Source: Candidatus Poribacteria bacterium (GTDB lineage: Bacteria > Poribacteria > WGA-4E > PCPOR2b). Taken from it: a stretch of DNA of 14,667 nucleotides. Numbering within the stretch: position 1 is the first letter of the stretch; the number at the start of each line of letters is the position of its first letter. Shown here in pieces: positions 1 through 7,286 of this stretch. Under the pieces are notes generated by a model, which saw only the letters and a program-made list of their open reading frames with translations, ran no database searches and was not told the origin of the DNA. The position numbers were made by a program, and so were the translations under genes. Location: the NCBI GenBank assembly GCA_027296925.1, contig JAPUIP010000131.1, positions 1-14,667 on the forward strand, read 5' to 3'.

Positions 1-36
1 AAGAACGGCTAATTGTCGGAAGCCTATACCTATCAT
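1..36 (-). CDS. Start of a minus-strand gene, possibly TatA/E translocase subunit (partial)
   Basis: The minus strand reads ATG at 36-34 followed by eleven open codons to the window edge, giving MIGIGFRQLAVL. A GGAAGG Shine-Dalgarno sequence lies 8 nt upstream, and the gene starts just past a terminator, so a start here is plausible. The peptide resembles the beginning of TatA/TatE proteins, which typically open with M-x-G-[IL]-G and a short x-E-L stretch entering a single membrane helix. Here Gln replaces the usual Glu of that motif. TatA forms the pore of the twin-arginine system that exports folded proteins. Twelve residues are too few to be sure: the reading frame is moderately supported, the TatA identity only suggestive. 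Confidence 0.35.
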   Translation of the reverse strand, partial: MIGIGFRQLAVL

Positions 37-70
37 TCTGACATCCTTCCTTTCGCTGTCTTTGCAGATA

Positions 71-104
71 AAAAAAAGAAGCCAAACTAATGGCTGCTTT
101 TTTT
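71..104 (-). terminator. Rho-independent terminator after the DUF4159 gene
   Basis: A hairpin with arms AGCCA and TGGCT around a six-base loop (AACTAA), extended past one A-G mismatch by further pairs, is flanked by A-runs on one side and T-runs on the other. On the minus strand the stem is followed by a run of Ts broken by one C, about 40 nt beyond the stop codon of the gene ending at 144. Because T-runs flank it on both strands, it could also stop plus-strand transcripts. Confidence 0.75.
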
Positions 105-143
105 ATGCTCGATAGATGTAAACGACTGTTCAAATCAGTAATC

Positions 144-1625
144 TTATTCAACAGCTCCGATTTTTGCAGCTTCTGGTGCCCTCATCGGCAGTTTCTGATT
201 TGCCAATGTATCTTCTGGCACATAACCGGAGTAGTCAGAAATCGAACCGTGCGTCAGTGCGTAAACCGCAACGTTGGTCATAAAACGATAGACGCCGGGG
301 GAGTAGTGGACGGAACGGGTTGGCAAGCTAACCGACTCCATCGCACACATATAATCACGACGGAAGATTAGCACAGAAAGCTTGTCATTCGTCGTGGCAA
401 TGCCTTCCAGATAGTTCCGTTTCGGCGGATGCGTTCCCCACCAGAAAATGTCGAATCCAACCGGCGGGCCACCCATTTCATAGTAATTGTTGTAAATCTC
501 GTGGTCATTTGAAAGACGCTCAACCTGAAATTCGGGCATGACATACCGCATCTGAGCGAGGAACAGACGAATCATCGCTTGCGCAGGCGCGTTCACACCG
601 CAATCGTCAAAGGCAAGCAGGCCGCCTTTTTCAACGAGATATCGCCGCAGTGACGCCGCTTCGGATTCGGAGAATCGGCTATCCAATTTACCGCCGCCGT
701 ACGTACGACCCATCAGGTTTTTGGAACGAACGAGTGAGGGATCATGACCCGTCATGAAAAGTAGGGGTGCTTTCATCATGTTGGCATCGTTCAGCTTGAG
801 GGCGCCACCTTCGACGTTCATGTCGGCTTTAATCTTCGTACGTTCATTGAGCCACTTGGTAAATGCGTTCAATGAAGAAGCATCTGCCCACCAGTCAGAG
901 ATGCTGTGACGAACGCGGGTGAAGCGGAAGACACCACGAATATCGCGGCCTTTACCAATGACACGGCCACCGGGTTCACCACGCGGCAGAGGCGGCACTT
1001 CAACGTTACCGAGGGTGATGTTCTCAACAACATTGCCCAGGGCGTCGCGAGCGGCACCGACGTGCTCAACCATGGAAAGCCCAGCCGGACGCTCGAAAGC
1101 AACCTTGACCTGCACAATACCGCCAATTCCGCGACCAATGTTCGCGGGAGCCGCACTTGGGGCGGAAAAGACAGGGGCGGAAAATGCCAATGCACCGGGT
1201 GCATCAGACTGCGGCAGGTTGGCGTGTGTCACCACCTGGGGCGCTAGGGTGTCAATGCTCGCTATCCTCGGAAGGTTCGGATTGATTGGTGCATCTAACC
1301 GAACAACCTTATTCGAGAATTCCAGTACGGTCTGCGGTTGGACAGAAGTTGTACGAACGATGGCCGCCGTCGTGACTCGCGGTTGCACCTGAACTTCTTC
1401 AACAATAACCGTGCTTTCTGTTGGGACGGTTGGTCTGATGATCGGCTTGATAACCGGCTTACGAACTTGAGGTTTAGGGGGTTCTTTGGCTTGAAGAAGA
1501 TCAGCACCGAAAACATCTTTGAACTGTTGCGTCTGAGTTACGAGATATACGCCAGCGATAAAGAAAATGACCCCGTGAACAATTAACGAAGTCATCAAAG
1601 CTCCTGACATTTTCTTGGCACTCAT
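144..1625 (-). CDS. Periplasmic DUF4159 protein with TonB-like membrane anchor and proline-rich spacer
   Basis: This 493-residue protein begins with a short cytoplasmic stretch and one membrane helix (about residues 10-30, containing SLIVHGV), then a Lys/Pro-rich region (47-70). That arrangement is like TonB-type energy transducers. A Pro/Ala-rich spacer runs to about 225. From about 232 to 460 lies a DUF4159 domain: FRFTRVRHSISDWW at the start, MTGHD (291-295), GGLLAFDDCG (334-343), SNDHEIY (372-378), and a closing NVAVYALTHG. DUF4159 has a glutamine-amidotransferase-like/vWA-associated fold and no firm function. The protein probably sits in the inner membrane with its domain in the periplasm. 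GGAGGT lies 5 nt before the ATG, fixing the start. The gene appears to be transcribed alone and ends at the hairpin at 71-104. The domain call is good; the TonB resemblance is limited to the anchor and spacer. Confidence 0.8.
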   Translation of the reverse strand: MSAKKMSGALMTSLIVHGVIFFIAGVYLVTQTQQFKDVFGADLLQAKEPPKPQVRKPVIKPIIRPTVPTESTVIVEEVQVQPRVTTAAIVRTTSVQPQTVLEFSNKVVRLDAPINPNLPRIASIDTLAPQVVTHANLPQSDAPGALAFSAPVFSAPSAAPANIGRGIGGIVQVKVAFERPAGLSMVEHVGAARDALGNVVENITLGNVEVPPLPRGEPGGRVIGKGRDIRGVFRFTRVRHSISDWWADASSLNAFTKWLNERTKIKADMNVEGGALKLNDANMMKAPLLFMTGHDPSLVRSKNLMGRTYGGGKLDSRFSESEAASLRRYLVEKGGLLAFDDCGVNAPAQAMIRLFLAQMRYVMPEFQVERLSNDHEIYNNYYEMGGPPVGFDIFWWGTHPPKRNYLEGIATTNDKLSVLIFRRDYMCAMESVSLPTRSVHYSPGVYRFMTNVAVYALTHGSISDYSGYVPEDTLANQKLPMRAPEAAKIGAVE

Positions 1626-1897
1626 TTGTTACCTCCAATAATTTTGCGATTTATCTTAATGATTGAACAGCCTCTTGCATCAACTCACATGTGATACAAA
1701 AACTTGTATTTGACTGTGCCAATTGAAGCAATTTATATGCCATCACCTTGGCACCCCTAAAAACCTTGGGAAATAAGGGTTCTCTATACGTAGTTTAGCC
1801 TGTCAATGCCCCCAATGGTTTAGACTTACCTGTTCCAACTGCACTATTTGGTGCAAAATGAAGAACGGTCCACACAGTCAGAACCAAGAGCAGGGAA
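1626..1897. other. Intergenic region with clustered inverted repeats
   Basis: No gene is visible in these 272 bases. They hold three short perfect inverted repeats within 50 bp: CACATGTG (1686-1693), ATACAA-4-TTGTAT (1694-1709) and AATTG-3-CAATT (1721-1733). All lie upstream of the DUF4159 gene, where an operator would be expected. A clear minus-strand sigma-70 promoter is not obvious; TTGATG with TAAGAT at a 19-bp spacing is the best candidate and is weak. On the plus strand, TTGACT-17-TTATAT (1710-1738) looks like a promoter, but no plus-strand gene follows it. Confidence 0.45.
1758..1781 (-). terminator. Weak candidate terminator after the 2-hydroxyacid dehydrogenase gene
   Basis: On the minus strand AACCCTT and AAGGTT can pair across a short loop with one bulged base, and the stem runs into a TTTTTA tract. 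It is 117 nt beyond the stop codon at 1898. The stem is short and AT-rich, so this is a weak call. Confidence 0.3.
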
Positions 1898-2914
1898 TTA
1901 TGCCAATAAACCAAACCTGTCAAAATCGACGGCTCCAAAAACAGGTCTGTCTGCGAAAAAATCCTCCAGGGCGGCGAGTGTCATTTCACCGATCTTGGCA
2001 TAGCCGTAAGCGCCGGTGCCGGAGATGTGGGGCGTGACGAAGACATTCGGCAAGTGTCGAAACGGGCTATCCACCGGCAAAGGCTCCGGCGTCGTGACAT
2101 CGAGCGTGATGAGGATGCGCCCGGTACGAGCTTCCGCGAGTAGTGCATCGTGGTCGATAACGCTGCCCCGCGACGTGTTGACCAATGTTGCCCCGTCCCG
2201 TAACAACTGGAGTTGTTCCGCGCCGATCATGTTGTTCGTCTCGGGGATGCTCGGCGCGTGAATGGTGACAAGATCGGATCGGGCGAAGAGATCGTTGAGA
2301 CCGGCCTTTTCCACACCAAGATTCCCGGCGTCCCAATCCGATAAATACGGATCGTGGATTAATAAGGTAAGGTTGAAGGGCTTCAAGAGTTTGATGACCT
2401 CACGTCCAACCTTGCTTGCGGAGACGATACCGACGACACTTCCGCGTAAAAACTGCCCGTTTGAGGTCACTTCCTCGCGCTGCCATTTTCCCGATCGGGT
2501 GTGAGCGATGAAGTCAACCCATCGGCGTGAAGTCATGATCAGCGCGCCAACTGTGTACTCGGCAACATTGTAGGCAATGGCTTCGTTGGCACTGAAAACG
2601 CAAATCTGACGTGGTACGATATATTTATCGATCACCTCACCGACGAGCCGCTTCACGGAGCCGGCTGAATGGGCGATGATCCGGAGCGCATCTGCGTGCT
2701 GCATCGCTCCTTCGGTAATCGGTGGTGCGCCCCAACCGGTCACCACGCCATCGAATCCGGCAATGCGTTCGGCGACCTGATCACTGGTGTAGTTTGAAGC
2801 GGTTTCGTTCAAAGTCACATCGAACCGATTCCGCAACCGTGCAAAAACTTCGGGTTTGAACACTTTTTCCGTGTGTTCGGAAGTGGGCAGGTATAAGATT
2901 TTGGGCTTGCTCAT
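1898..2914 (-). CDS. D-isomer-specific 2-hydroxyacid dehydrogenase family protein
   Basis: At 338 residues this is the normal length for NAD-dependent D-2-hydroxyacid dehydrogenases, which interconvert 2-oxoacids and D-2-hydroxyacids. The catalytic set is complete: Arg249 in NTSRGS, Glu277 in LDVTTPEP, and His296 in TPHISGTG. Asp188 in LLIHDPY sits where NAD-preferring enzymes have an acidic residue. The odd part is the dinucleotide-binding loop. The usual GxGxxG is GIVSASKVG (162-170), so the middle glycines are Ser and Ser, although the first and last are kept. The likely Shine-Dalgarno is GGAAGG 7 nt before the ATG. The gene follows the GT9 gene by 87 bp with no clear promoter between, so the two may share a transcript. 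The substrate cannot be told from sequence. Confidence 0.85.
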   Translation of the reverse strand: MSKPKILYLPTSEHTEKVFKPEVFARLRNRFDVTLNETASNYTSDQVAERIAGFDGVVTGWGAPPITEGAMQHADALRIIAHSAGSVKRLVGEVIDKYIVPRQICVFSANEAIAYNVAEYTVGALIMTSRRWVDFIAHTRSGKWQREEVTSNGQFLRGSVVGIVSASKVGREVIKLLKPFNLTLLIHDPYLSDWDAGNLGVEKAGLNDLFARSDLVTIHAPSIPETNNMIGAEQLQLLRDGATLVNTSRGSVIDHDALLAEARTGRILITLDVTTPEPLPVDSPFRHLPNVFVTPHISGTGAYGYAKIGEMTLAALEDFFADRPVFGAVDFDRFGLLA

Positions 2915-3001
2915 TATTCTTCCTTCCCTGGGATGAGATGTTGGAACGAAAACGTCTGGCGTGCGGCGGCATACGTCATGCTTGAAAAACTCGCATCACC
3001 A

Positions 3002-4117
3002 TCACGTGTGACGAAAATGGGACTCAGCCATCTGAATCACATCTGTTACTTCGATTTCTTTCATACACCCCTCGCCGCCAAATTTACAGGATGCCTCCAT
3101 ACACGGCGGACAATCCGGCTTCCGTCGAATTGTCTGGCAATGCGATCCAACCGGACCAAACCGATTGGGGTCACCGGGGCCGTACAACCCTATTGTCCAC
3201 GTACCCACAGCGGCGGCGAGATGCATCGGGCCGCTATCATTGCCAATAAATAGGTCGCAACGTTTCAAGATCTCAGCGAGTTGTGATAGGGTTGTCTCGC
3301 CCGCGATTTCCATTGACTCTCCAACCATCTGCTTCTGAATCTCCGCAATAACCGGCAACTCAGATCTCACGCCAACGAAGATAATCTGCGCTTGTTTCTT
3401 TTCAATGAGCCAGTCGGAGACGGCCGCAAAACGCTCAGTGGGCCAGCGTTTGAGTGCAATTGGAGATGCGGGGTGGATGGCAACGAGTGGACGCCCTTCG
3501 ACAACCCCCAATTGGTCGAGGAACGCATCGGCCCATCTTCGGTCAGCGAAAGTGGTGTGAAAGACCGGAGTGCGGCAGGGCGTCGGAATGTGTGCGGATC
3601 GGAGGACATCGAGGTTACGTTCGACTTCATGAAAATCGGTGAACCGAGCGTATCCCAGTTTGTTGGCAACCTGAAGTGATGCAAGAGCCTGCCGGTGAGC
3701 GGCTGATTTGAACAGGGCGAAAATCACCGCTAACCAGTCGCCTCGCAGGTCGATGAGGAGCTCATATTTCCGTTGCCGCAGCGCATGAAATAGACGAATC
3801 GCCTCGCGCAAACGCGTTGGATGTCCAGACCGGCAGAAAAACGACGCATCGTACTGGAAGATTGCGTCTACGTCTAGATGGTTCTGGAGGGCATCGACTC
3901 CCCAACTGCCGACGAGCGCGTGAATTTGTGCCTTTGGATAAGCACGGCGCAGATTCGAGAAGACCGGGGTTGCGAGCAACACATCCCCGAGGTGATCCAA
4001 TTTCACGACAAGAATTTTGTTGGGATTGAAATTCGACGGTAACGGCTGACGGTAACAGAAGTGTTGTACGAGGAAAGAACCGATTATCGTTGCAGATTCG
4101 ATTGCAGTGTTGAGCAT
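3002..4117 (-). CDS. Glycosyltransferase family 9 protein (ADP-heptose:LPS heptosyltransferase-like)
   Basis: The 371-residue product is the usual size for GT9 enzymes, which add heptose from ADP-heptose to the lipopolysaccharide core or other cell-surface glycans at the cytoplasmic face of the inner membrane. The N-terminal fold shows KLDHLGDVLLATP (39-51), and the C-terminal nucleotide-sugar site shows IGNDSGPMHLAAA (291-303) followed by GLYGPGDPNRFGP (310-322). The tail has four cysteines (336, 339, 344, 351), a pattern common in this family. About 30 residues precede the first strand. The ATG has no clear Shine-Dalgarno, but an in-frame stop 36 nt upstream leaves no better start. It points to an LPS-type envelope. 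The acceptor sugar is unknown. Confidence 0.85.
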   Translation of the reverse strand: MLNTAIESATIIGSFLVQHFCYRQPLPSNFNPNKILVVKLDHLGDVLLATPVFSNLRRAYPKAQIHALVGSWGVDALQNHLDVDAIFQYDASFFCRSGHPTRLREAIRLFHALRQRKYELLIDLRGDWLAVIFALFKSAAHRQALASLQVANKLGYARFTDFHEVERNLDVLRSAHIPTPCRTPVFHTTFADRRWADAFLDQLGVVEGRPLVAIHPASPIALKRWPTERFAAVSDWLIEKKQAQIIFVGVRSELPVIAEIQKQMVGESMEIAGETTLSQLAEILKRCDLFIGNDSGPMHLAAAVGTWTIGLYGPGDPNRFGPVGSHCQTIRRKPDCPPCMEASCKFGGEGCMKEIEVTDVIQMAESHFRHT

Positions 4118-4269
4118 ACTTTGGCGTGATACGGCAGGAACGTGTACTCTTTACGACTTTGCCCATCCGCAAATCTGTCGATGGCTTTACCGGTCAGCTG
4201 ATGCGCCTCAACCCAACCTACAACGTACTTCAGTACAACGTAAGTGAATGTGATAAAGTCGAACTAAAA
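4118..4269. other. Intergenic region with a 9-bp direct repeat
   Basis: This 152-bp gap between the EF-G stop and the GT9 start has two exact copies of TACAACGTA (4219-4227 and 4234-4242), 15 bp apart. The small palindrome GTACT-2-AGTAC overlaps them. No U-tract follows, so it is not a terminator. I see no convincing promoter for the GT9 gene, which may depend on read-through from EF-G. Confidence 0.35.
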
Positions 4270-6342
4270 TCAGTATTTGCTCATGGCAGCATCGCGCGTA
4301 TTCGCTGGAGCGATGTCGTAGTGCGAGAACTCCATCGTGAACGTCCCACGTCCCTGAGTCAGCGAACGCAGATCCGTTGTGTACTGAAACGTCTGCGCCA
4401 ATGGTACGTAGGCGTTAATCATTTCCGCCGCGCCAAGTGTTCCAGTTTCGTTGATCTGAGCACGACGTGAGTTGAGATCGCCAATGACTTTTCCAATGTG
4501 TTCAGCCGGGGCAATCACTTGAATCTTCATAATTGGTTCTAGTAAGACCGGGCCGGCCTTTGGGACAGCATTTTCAAAGGCAACGACAGCGGCAGCTTCA
4601 AAGGCGATCTCCGACGAGTCCGTCTCGTGGTATGAACCGCCGATCAGAACGGCTTTGATGTCCTGCATCGGAAAGCCAGTGAGCACGCCGTTTGCGACCG
4701 CGTTTTTGACCCCTCTTTCAACGGCGGGAACATATTGGCGCGGGATGTGTGTTTCGTCGCTTTCATCGACAAACTGGAACCCGCCGTTTCTCGGTAGCGG
4801 CTCCAGTCGTAAGATCACATCGCCGTAGATGCCCTCCTCATCCGTTTTGCGGATGTATTTTCCCTGTGCCTCCGCAGCCTGGCTAATCGTCTCACGATAG
4901 GCGACCTGCAATTTACTCGTGCGCGCACTGACCCCAAACTCACGAATCATCCGGTCCATCAAAATTTCCAGGTGAAATTCTCCCATCCCGGATATGACCC
5001 GTTGTCCGGTTTCCGAATCGATCTGCACAGAAAAGGTCGGATCTTCTTCCATCAAGATCTGCAGTGTCGCTTCCAGCTTATCTTTGTCCCTTTCAGATCT
5101 GGGCTCAATAGCGACAGAAATCACGGGCTCTGGAAATACCATCGATTCCAGCAGAATCGGATGTTCAGCATCGGTCAAAGTATCTCCGGTTGTGGTTTTC
5201 TTCAGCCCAACAAGGGCAACGATATCGCCCGCGTAGACTTCATTGCATACCTCTCGTTTGTTCGCGTGCATCTGCAGGATACGAGTCACTCGCTCTCTTG
5301 TGCCCTTCCCCACATTATAGAGGACCGTCCCACGCTTGAGTGTTCCGGAGTAGATCCGGCAGTAAATGATCTTATCCACATTCGGATCGCTGGCAACCTT
5401 GAACGCCAAGGCGGCCAGCGGCGCGTCATCTTTCGACTCGCGTACCTCCACGCTATCCGTATCCGGGACGATTCCCTCAATTGGGGGTATGTCAAGCGGC
5501 GAGGGAAGAAAATCAGTCACCGCATCAAGCAACGGTTGAATGCCCTGATTTTTCAACGCTGTACCGCACAGCACAGGACAAAACGCATTCTTTATTGTTC
5601 CCCGGCGGATGCCCTCCAGCAGTTCCGTTTCTGTGATTTGCTCGCCTTCAAGATACTTTTCCAGCAGCGCATCATCTTCACTGACAACCGTTTCGACCAT
5701 CGCTTCACGGGCTGCCTCCGCTTCTTCCCGTAACTCCGGTGGAATATCCGTAAACTCAAAGGTCTGCCCTTGATCGTCATCATGCCAATGAAGAGCATTC
5801 ATGCGGACGAGATCCACAACACCGGAGAACTGACTTTCGGCACCGATGGGGAGTTGAATGAGTAAAGGATTGGCGCCCAATCGATCTTTCATCATCTGGA
5901 TGGCACGGGGAAAATTCGCACCGATTCGATCCATCTTATTCACAAACGCAATTCGAGGAATGTGATAGCGATCCGCCTGACGCCACACTGTTTCGGATTG
6001 TGGCTCAACCCCACCGACCGCACAAAATAGGGCAATCACCCCATCCAGCACACGGAGCGAACGTTCAACTTCGACCGTGAAATCGACATGTCCCGGAGTG
6101 TCGATCAGGTGAATCACATGCTCGTGCCAAAAGCAAGTTGTCGCCGCCGCGGTGATTGTGACACCGCGTTCGCGTTCCTGAACCATCCAATCCATTTCTG
6201 CGGTTCCATCATCGACGGCGCCAATCTTATGTTTCTTGCCTGTATAGAATAGAATGCGTTCTGTGGTCGTGGTTTTGCCGGCATCGATGTGTGCCATGAT
6301 GCCAATATTTCGTACACGTTCAATCGGGTCTTCCCGTGCCAT
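4270..6342 (-). CDS. fusA: Translation elongation factor G
   Basis: EF-G is the GTPase that moves tRNA and mRNA through the ribosome after peptide-bond formation, and it also helps in ribosome recycling. The 690-residue length is standard. The G domain shows AHIDAGKT (17-24), RGVTIT (59-64, switch I), DTPGH (81-85) and NKMD (135-138). Later come the domain II/III region with ISGMGEFHLEI, and a C-terminal GDLNSRR and DLRSLTQGRG typical of domains IV and V. I chose the ATG at 6342 because GGAG lies 6 nt upstream and the resulting MAREDPIERVRNIG matches the usual EF-G N-terminus. An in-frame ATG at 6354 has no such site. The gene is not beside rpsL, rpsG or tuf as in the classical str operon, so it could be a relocated or second copy. 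All residues needed for GTPase activity are present. Confidence 0.96.
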   Translation of the reverse strand: MAREDPIERVRNIGIMAHIDAGKTTTTERILFYTGKKHKIGAVDDGTAEMDWMVQERERGVTITAAATTCFWHEHVIHLIDTPGHVDFTVEVERSLRVLDGVIALFCAVGGVEPQSETVWRQADRYHIPRIAFVNKMDRIGANFPRAIQMMKDRLGANPLLIQLPIGAESQFSGVVDLVRMNALHWHDDDQGQTFEFTDIPPELREEAEAAREAMVETVVSEDDALLEKYLEGEQITETELLEGIRRGTIKNAFCPVLCGTALKNQGIQPLLDAVTDFLPSPLDIPPIEGIVPDTDSVEVRESKDDAPLAALAFKVASDPNVDKIIYCRIYSGTLKRGTVLYNVGKGTRERVTRILQMHANKREVCNEVYAGDIVALVGLKKTTTGDTLTDAEHPILLESMVFPEPVISVAIEPRSERDKDKLEATLQILMEEDPTFSVQIDSETGQRVISGMGEFHLEILMDRMIREFGVSARTSKLQVAYRETISQAAEAQGKYIRKTDEEGIYGDVILRLEPLPRNGGFQFVDESDETHIPRQYVPAVERGVKNAVANGVLTGFPMQDIKAVLIGGSYHETDSSEIAFEAAAVVAFENAVPKAGPVLLEPIMKIQVIAPAEHIGKVIGDLNSRRAQINETGTLGAAEMINAYVPLAQTFQYTTDLRSLTQGRGTFTMEFSHYDIAPANTRDAAMSKY

Positions 6343-6394
6343 ATAATTCTCCATACCCAGTCACGCCATAGTGAGCGGTATGTCGTTTATCTTT

Positions 6395-6433
6395 CCGTTT
6401 GTCGGTGTTTATCCCGCGATGAAATGCAAACGG
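6395..6433 (-). promoter_or_regulatory. Inverted repeat at the start of the EF-G leader
   Basis: CCGTTTG (6395-6401) and CAAACGG (6427-6433) are perfect complements separated by 25 nt. They begin at the predicted transcription start of the EF-G mRNA. They could form a leader stem or be an operator. No U-tract follows the stem, so it is not an attenuator of the simple kind. Confidence 0.35.
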
Positions 6434-6437
6434 GGTT

Positions 6438-6466
6438 AGTATATCATGCCAAGAATTGAAACACAA
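6438..6466 (-). promoter_or_regulatory. Sigma-70-type extended -10 promoter for EF-G
   Basis: On the minus strand TTGTGT (6466-6461) is followed after 17 bp by TATACT (6443-6438), preceded by TGA, making an extended -10 element. Transcription would start near 6431, giving a leader of roughly 90 nt. It lies directly after the terminator of the TenA pair, as expected for a new unit. Confidence 0.7.
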
Positions 6467-6470
6467 TCGC

Positions 6471-6503
6471 AAAAACGGCGAGGGCAACCGGCGGCCATCG
6501 CCG
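6471..6503 (-). terminator. Rho-independent terminator of the TenA operon
   Basis: CGGCGA (6476-6481) pairs with TCGCCG (6498-6503), and past one mismatch GGC pairs with GCC, around an eight-base loop. On the minus strand the stem runs straight into TTTTTG. It is about 100 nt past the stop codon of the gene ending at 6603 and just before the EF-G promoter. Confidence 0.8.
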
Positions 6504-6521
6504 CAAAATCACTAAATCTTC

Positions 6522-6551
6522 TTGGCAGGTTCTGACCGTTTGTGATACAAT
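6522..6551 (+). promoter_or_regulatory. Candidate plus-strand promoter antisense to the TenA genes
   Basis: TTGGCA (6522-6527) and TACAAT (6546-6551), 18 bp apart, with TGA just before the -10, match an extended sigma-70 promoter well. It points rightwards into the 3' end of the minus-strand gene at 6603-7244. The only frame after it is an 88-codon one starting with ATG at 6561, which is antisense to that gene and resembles nothing I know. An antisense RNA is therefore the more natural reading if the promoter is real. Confidence 0.4.
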
Positions 6552-6602
6552 CCTATTCAGATGTTTCCAGCAGTAATCAACTACGTATTGTCGCCCATTC
6601 AC

Positions 6603-7244
6603 TTATTCTCCAGCGAACGCCATCTGCCAGAAATCACGTTCATATCGCGCCACCCAACGGAAGTAATCCTGGGCGACATGTCGTTGTGCGTCGCTTGCCG
6701 CTTCCAATGCCGTGTTGACAGCGGCTTCGAGGTTACCGACGTAATCGTGAAATGCCGGCGTTGTCCAGTGTTCGACAAATTTCTGATACCGTGGCTCACA
6801 CGGAAGCGCGGTCATCCAGCCATCTAAGTAAGCGCGTTCTAATGCCCATAGACTCGTAATCTGCACGACATACGGTTGATGAGGCAAAGCGAGCAGAAAA
6901 TCCACGTAAGCTCGACAGGTCGCGGTGAGCGGTTGGGCGAGATTGAGATCGAATTGTTCAGCATTTTCCTCAAACCACGCCAGTTCGCTTTCTAACGCGA
7001 CGAGCCCTCCGATGAGAACTTCATAGTCGGATCGGAGCGCGTTCGATAAAATCAGACTCTGGGAAATCAAGAGTTGACGTGCGAAATGGTAATCCTGAAC
7101 CAACCAGGTTGAAAACGCACCCTGAGATAACCTGCCTCCCTGGATTTCCTCCAGAAATGGGTGGTGCGTTGCATCATGCCACAGTGAGTTATTCGCTTCT
7201 ATGAGCCCAGAAGGGGTTCTGGGAATCGGTGTTGTTGAGTTCAT
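6603..7244 (-). CDS. TenA-family protein lacking the active-site Cys (TenA_E-like)
   Basis: A 213-residue all-helical TENA/THI-4 protein. TenA enzymes hydrolyse amino-pyrimidine breakdown products of thiamin to HMP for reuse. It keeps Asp51 in VQDYHFARQL and the C-terminal pair Tyr201-Glu202 in RYERDFWQMAF. Where ordinary TenA has the nucleophilic Cys in a PC-xx-x-Y context, this protein has SLWALERAYLDGW with Glu136. That is the hallmark of the TenA_E subgroup, which in plants removes the formyl and then the amino group from the pyrimidine. AAAGGAGG sits 6 nt before the ATG, an ideal ribosome site. It is the second gene of a pair, 42 bp after the Cys-type TenA gene, and is followed by the terminator at 6471-6503. 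The family is sure; the exact subgroup is inferred from a motif read by eye. Confidence 0.85.
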   Translation of the reverse strand: MNSTTPIPRTPSGLIEANNSLWHDATHHPFLEEIQGGRLSQGAFSTWLVQDYHFARQLLISQSLILSNALRSDYEVLIGGLVALESELAWFEENAEQFDLNLAQPLTATCRAYVDFLLALPHQPYVVQITSLWALERAYLDGWMTALPCEPRYQKFVEHWTTPAFHDYVGNLEAAVNTALEAASDAQRHVAQDYFRWVARYERDFWQMAFAGE

Positions 7245-7286
7245 GAGTTTCCTCCTTTGCCGCGCAAGTCGGCTTTCACACCTCAG

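Noticed and set aside
1710..1738. Plus-strand TTGACT-17-TTATAT as a gene promoter
   Set aside because: Good match, but no plus-strand gene follows; kept only as a note with the intergenic palindromes.
4972..5733. Plus-strand open frame of 253 codons inside EF-G
   Set aside because: Antisense to a highly conserved gene, no ribosome site and no recognisable protein features.
6343..6354. Upstream in-frame ATG for EF-G (start at 6354)
   Set aside because: The ribosome site GGAG lies between the two ATGs, 6 nt before the one at 6342, and EF-G proteins normally start with MARE-like residues.
6561..6827. 88-codon plus-strand frame after the candidate antisense promoter as a small protein gene
   Set aside because: It is fully antisense to a TenA gene, has no ribosome site and no recognisable feature.
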